Source: Meiothermus sp. CFH 77666
Lineage (GTDB): Bacteria > Deinococcota > Deinococci > Deinococcales > Thermaceae
DNA: 64,000 nucleotides
Direction of reading: 5' to 3'
Assembly: GCF_017497985.1 (NCBI RefSeq)
Contig: NZ_JAGDFV010000015.1
Location: 1-64,000, forward strand
The translations under genes and the position numbers were made by a program. This document shows positions 61,090-64,000 of this stretch, piece after piece. Under the pieces are notes generated by a model. It was given only the letters and a program-made list of their open reading frames with translations, had not been told where the DNA came from and searched no databases. How positions within the stretch are numbered: the stretch's first letter is position 1; every line of letters starts with the position of its first letter.

Positions 61090-61887
61090 TTACACCCCCA
61101 GCAAAGGCACCAGCGAGGCCGCCGCCTGGCGCAGTACCGGCAACATGCCCAGAAGCTCCTCCCGGCTCACCCGACCGGCCTGCACCCCGATGTTCATGGC
61201 CGCGAGCACCTGGCCGCGGGCGTTTTGCACCGGCACCGCCAGCGAGCGAAGGCCCAGCTCCAGCTCTTGGTCTACCAGCGCGTACCCCTGGGCCCGCACC
61301 TTGGCCAGTTCCTGCCACAGCCGGGTGGGGTCGGTCAGGGTGTAGGGGGTAAGGGGCTCCAGACGGGCGCGGGCAAGGTAGGCCTCGAGGGCCCCAGGCG
61401 CCAGGGCCGCCAGCAGCACCCGCCCCATCGAGGTACAGTAGGCCGGAAGACGGCTGCCCACCCCCAGGCCCACCGAGATCACCCGCCGGGTGGCCGCGCG
61501 GGCGATGTAGACAATCTCCTCCCCGTCCAGGATGCTGGCCGAGCAGGACTCGTGGAGCTGGCCGCTCACCTCCTCCAGCACCGGCTGTAAAAGGCGGGGC
61601 AGGGGGGTAGAGGACAGGTAGGCGTGGCCCAGGCTCAGGATTTTGGGGGTCAGCCAGAACTGCTTGCCGTCGGTGGCCATGTAGCCTAGGGCCGAGAGGG
61701 TCAAAAGAGACCGCCGGGCGGTGGCGCGCGTGAGGCCGGTGAGGCGGGCTACTTCGCTGATGGTGAGGCGCTCGTGGGCCTGGTCGAAGCAGCGGATGAC
61801 CGATAGCCCCCTCGCCAGGGCCTCCACAAAAAAGCCTTCCGCTTCGCCGGAGGAGGGGTCGGACTCGAGTAGGGTTGCGGCCTTCAT
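61090..61887 (-). CDS. IclR family regulator of the pca operon
   Basis: Protein of 265 residues: N-terminal winged helix (LTISEVARLTGLTRATARRSLLTLSALGYM) and C-terminal IclR effector domain (HESCSASILDGEEIVYIARA). PcaR/PcaU/PobR-type members respond to aromatic acids or 3-oxoadipate. It is the first gene of the pca transcript. ATG 61887 follows TATACT by 11 nt; the longer frame upstream would cross the operator. Confidence 0.92.
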   Translation of the reverse strand: MKAATLLESDPSSGEAEGFFVEALARGLSVIRCFDQAHERLTISEVARLTGLTRATARRSLLTLSALGYMATDGKQFWLTPKILSLGHAYLSSTPLPRLLQPVLEEVSGQLHESCSASILDGEEIVYIARAATRRVISVGLGVGSRLPAYCTSMGRVLLAALAPGALEAYLARARLEPLTPYTLTDPTRLWQELAKVRAQGYALVDQELELGLRSLAVPVQNARGQVLAAMNIGVQAGRVSREELLGMLPVLRQAAASLVPLLGV

Positions 61888-61898
61888 GGTTGGAGGGG

Positions 61899-61947
61899 AG
61901 TATAGCACAGTTTGTTCGCTTTGTGAACATTGTGCGTAGAGCGCACA
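61899..61947 (-). promoter_or_regulatory. iclR-pca promoter with two palindromes
   Basis: Minus-strand -35 TTCACA (61927-61922), 17-bp spacer and -10 TATACT (61904-61899). The palindrome TGTTC-N7-GAACA (61913-61929) covers the -35 and resembles GTTC...GAAC sites of PcaU-type regulators. A second, perfect palindrome TGTGCG-TAGAG-CGCACA (61931-61947) lies just upstream of the first. Confidence 0.7.
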
Positions 61948-61990
61948 CAACAAACCCCTGCCTTCTCCCCCACACCAGCGCCCACCGAGG

Positions 61991-62650
61991 CTACGAGCCC
62001 ACCAGAAGGGACTTGATGCGCACAATGTGCTGCTCGATCAGGGCCACCGCCTCGGCCTGCCGCCCCTCGGCAAGCAGACGGCAAAGCGCCCGGTGCTCGG
62101 CAAAGCTCTGCTCGCGGCGATCGGGATACCTCTGGAAGATGCGCATGGCGATGCGATAGAGCATCTCTTGCTGGCGCTCTAAAGCCTGCAAAATAGGACG
62201 GTTGCCCAGCAAATTAGCCAGAAACTTGTGAAAGGCCATATCCGCCCGCACCAGGGCCTGGCGGCTGCTGCTGGGGTCGTGCACCACCCGGGCTTGCTCG
62301 GCGAGCTGGGCCTTGAGAGCCTCGGTTCGCTCGGGGCCCGGCGAAGCAGCCAGATTCCGCACCACAAAGCTCTCTAAAGCCAGGCGGAAGTCGATATAAT
62401 CGAGAATCTCCTCGAAGCTCAGGGCCAGCACCACGATGCCCTGCTGGGGCGAGACCCGCACGTAACCCTCGTGCTCGAGGCGGGCGATGGCCAGGCGCAC
62501 CGGGGTTTTGCTCATTCCCAGCCGCTCGGCCAACCCCCGTTCGGAAAGAAAGCTGTTGGCCGGTGCTTCCTCATCCAGTATAAGCTGCTTGATGCGCCAG
62601 TAGGCCTGCTCGCGCAGTGGAAGGGACTCGAGTTCGGGCATCAGGGTCAT
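61991..62650 (-). CDS. GntR/FadR family regulator (FCD domain)
   Basis: Protein of 219 residues: winged helix AERLGMSKTPVRLAIARLEHEGYV, then an all-helical FCD ligand domain (DFRLALESFVV, DMAFHKFLANLLGN, EHRALCRLLAEG), whose His/Asp residues usually bind a metal and a carboxylate. It is divergent from the tctC operon and probably controls it. Confidence 0.92.
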   Translation of the reverse strand: MTLMPELESLPLREQAYWRIKQLILDEEAPANSFLSERGLAERLGMSKTPVRLAIARLEHEGYVRVSPQQGIVVLALSFEEILDYIDFRLALESFVVRNLAASPGPERTEALKAQLAEQARVVHDPSSSRQALVRADMAFHKFLANLLGNRPILQALERQQEMLYRIAMRIFQRYPDRREQSFAEHRALCRLLAEGRQAEAVALIEQHIVRIKSLLVGS

Positions 62651-62682
62651 GGGAGCGCCTCGATCAAAGTCTAACTCAAATC

Positions 62683-62726
62683 TTACTGAGATGCCAGTTG
62701 CATTTTACTGAGACCTCGGTTATAGT
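62683..62726 (+). promoter_or_regulatory. tctC promoter with paired direct-repeat operators
   Basis: -35 TTGCAT (62698-62703), 17-bp spacer, -10 TATAGT (62721-62726). TTACTGAGA occurs twice, at 62683-62691 and 62705-62713, exactly 22 bp apart (two helical turns), one copy upstream of the -35 and one in the spacer. This fits repression by the adjacent GntR protein. Confidence 0.7.
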
Positions 62727-62790
62727 AACCCCACTTCGGTGAAAAAAAAAACAAACCTTGCATAACCGAAGGTCTAGAGGGAGGAAGCAC

Positions 62791-63750
62791 ATGAAACGCT
62801 GGTGGATGTTTGTGTTGGCTTTGGCACTGGCTTTGAGCGGTCCGGGTCTGGCCCAGCGCTATCCGGCACGCCCCGTCACGCTGGTTGTGCCCTGGTCGGC
62901 GGGCGGCTCGACCGACCTGACCGCGCGGGCGCTGGCCCCCATTCTGGAAAAAACCCTGAACGTGCCCTTCCAGGTGGTCAACCGCACCGGCGGGGGCGGC
63001 GCGGTGGGGCACGGGGCCATCGCCCAGGGGCGCCCGGACGGCTACACTATTGGCATCATCACCCTCGAGGTCATCCTGCCCCCCTGGGTGGCCCAGACCA
63101 AGATTGACGCCGACCAGTTCACCCCCATCTCGCTGCTGGTGCTGAACCCGGTGGCCATTACGGTGCGCAAAGACGCCCCCTGGCGCACGGTGCAGGAGCT
63201 GATTGCTGACATCAAGCAGAACCCTGGTAAGTACAAAGCCTCCGGCACCGCCAAGTGGGGCTCCTACGACTTTGCCCGGCTGGGCTTCCTCAAAACCATC
63301 GGGGCCAAGGAAAACGCCCTGCCCTGGGTGCCTTCGCAGGGGGCCGCTGCCGCCCTGCAAGAGCTCATTGCAGGGGGTGTGAACGTGGCCTTCACCGCCA
63401 TCGGCGAGGCCAGCGCTCTGGTGAAGTCCGGCGAGGCCCGCTTCTTGGCCTTCATGACCGATAAGCGCTTCCCCAGCTTCCCGGAGGTGCCCACCCTCAA
63501 GGAAGTGGGCGTGGACTGGACCTTTGCCTCCTTCCTGATGGCCGCCGCCCCCAAGTACACCCTGCCCTCGGTGGTGGACATCCTCGACAAAGCCTTTGCC
63601 AAAGCGGTGCAGGATCCCGAGTTCGTGCGCTTCATGAACAACGCCAATCTGGTCATCAACCACCTCGACCGCAAGACCAGCCTGGCCTTCCTGCAGGAGC
63701 GCACCCGGGCCATGCAGCAGATCGTGCAGGAGCTCGACCTCAAGTTCTGA
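62791..63750 (+). CDS. tctC: tripartite tricarboxylate transporter substrate-binding protein (TctC/Bug family)
   Basis: Exported binding protein of 319 residues: signal peptide about 1-21, then YPARPVTLVVPWSAGGSTDLTARALA, the Bug-family start, and GGGGAVGHGAIAQGRPDGYT. It captures a carboxylate in the periplasm for the TctAB membrane permease. GGAGG lies 8 nt before the ATG. Next to a protocatechuate operon, an aromatic acid is a plausible ligand; citrate and other acids remain possible. Confidence 0.92.
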   Translation: MKRWWMFVLALALALSGPGLAQRYPARPVTLVVPWSAGGSTDLTARALAPILEKTLNVPFQVVNRTGGGGAVGHGAIAQGRPDGYTIGIITLEVILPPWVAQTKIDADQFTPISLLVLNPVAITVRKDAPWRTVQELIADIKQNPGKYKASGTAKWGSYDFARLGFLKTIGAKENALPWVPSQGAAAALQELIAGGVNVAFTAIGEASALVKSGEARFLAFMTDKRFPSFPEVPTLKEVGVDWTFASFLMAAAPKYTLPSVVDILDKAFAKAVQDPEFVRFMNNANLVINHLDRKTSLAFLQERTRAMQQIVQELDLKF

Positions 63751-63762
63751 AGGAGCTCGAGC

Positions 63763-64000
63763 GTGCCTACACAGCCACTCTGGGAACGCATGACGGCCCT
63801 TCTGGCCGTGGCCCTGGGCGCTCTGGCCCTCTTCCTGAGCCGGAGCCTGCCCCAAATGGAAGGCGGCTATCCCGGCCCGGCCCTGTTTCCGAGCCTCCTG
63901 GGGCTGGTGCTGTTCTCTAGCGGGCTCAGCCTGCTGTGGCAAGGGCGCGGTGCAAAAGGCGGGCTTCAGGGGGGCGAGGGGCGGGTGCTTCTGGCCCTGC
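63763..64000 (+). CDS. tctB: TctB family small membrane subunit, partial (cut by window end)
   Basis: Seventy-nine codons are visible from GTG 63763. Two hydrophobic helices (ALLAVALGALALFLSRS and LFPSLLGLVLFSSGLSLLW) flank GGYPGPALFP, typical of TctB. AGGAG precedes the start, which lies 12 bp after tctC. TctA is expected just outside the window. Confidence 0.85.
   Translation, partial: MPTQPLWERMTALLAVALGALALFLSRSLPQMEGGYPGPALFPSLLGLVLFSSGLSLLWQGRGAKGGLQGGEGRVLLAL

Noticed and set aside
61888-62025. Extended IclR N-terminus of 46 residues
   Set aside because: The extension crosses the promoter and both palindromes and is Cys/Trp-rich without similarity.

Overview
The window is about 64 kb of high-GC chromosome spanning a replication origin. 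Gene order (pyk-eno-dnaN-oriC-dnaA-mnmG-rsmG-parA-parB), protein similarity to Thermus thermophilus core proteins, an A9 slippage run in dnaX and many leaderless promoters point to Deinococcota, family Thermaceae, most likely Meiothermus or a close relative. This assignment comes from reading protein sequences by eye; no search was run.

Layout. 1-0.45 kb: the end of an insertion sequence that has cut an AbiJ-type abortive-infection gene. 0.47-6.4 kb: branched-chain amino-acid exporter azlCD with a DMT exporter and a PLP dehydratase, an orphan adenine methyltransferase, and an exported alpha/beta hydrolase. 6.4-16.8 kb: glycolytic pyk and eno, then the origin block. oriC (10.64-10.95 kb) has 13 DnaA boxes, an AT-rich unwinding segment and a six-fold DnaA-trio; dnaA has two more boxes in its promoter region, and a parS-like site lies between mnmG and rsmG. 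16.9-31.3 kb: competence genes comEC/comEA, then a mixed housekeeping stretch (GDPD, threonine aldolase, AidB-like dehydrogenase, molybdopterin oxidoreductase, tsaE, MFS, macro domain, C45 peptidase, phosphatase). 31.3-35.6 kb: split chromate transporter, FitAB/VapBC toxin-antitoxin, a broken nuclease/helicase fragment and two paralogous double-GNAT proteins. 36-41.8 kb: membrane GAF-GAF-HD-GYP protein, an SDR without its catalytic residues, nrdR and a ferredoxin-NADP reductase. 41.8-48 kb: an alpha-2-macroglobulin / DUF1175 / metallopeptidase group. 48-55.9 kb: YhhN protein, a sugar-phosphorylase remnant, a lipoprotein hydrolase, a DUF5995 protein, a CsoR-family regulator with CstR-type cysteines, dnaX, and a Y-family polymerase behind a palindrome resembling the Deinococcus RDRM. 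56-62 kb: a compact protocatechuate operon (iclR-pcaD-C-H-G-B-fused IJ). 62-64 kb: a GntR regulator divergent from a tripartite tricarboxylate transporter (tctC, tctB), which is cut by the window end.

How the parts work together. The origin block carries initiation (dnaA, oriC), the clamp (dnaN), segregation (parABS) and tRNA/rRNA modification (mnmG, rsmG). The pca operon converts protocatechuate to 3-oxoadipyl-CoA, and the neighbouring TctC/TctB system may import an aromatic or carboxylate substrate for it. Several regulatory layers can be read directly: leaderless -10 boxes 6-8 nt before start codons, two places where mirrored -10 boxes fire divergently, inverted or direct operators at iclR/gntR, an autoregulatory-looking operator at the toxin-antitoxin promoter, period-7 tandem repeats, and dispersed palindromes. 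No tRNA, rRNA or CRISPR array was seen.
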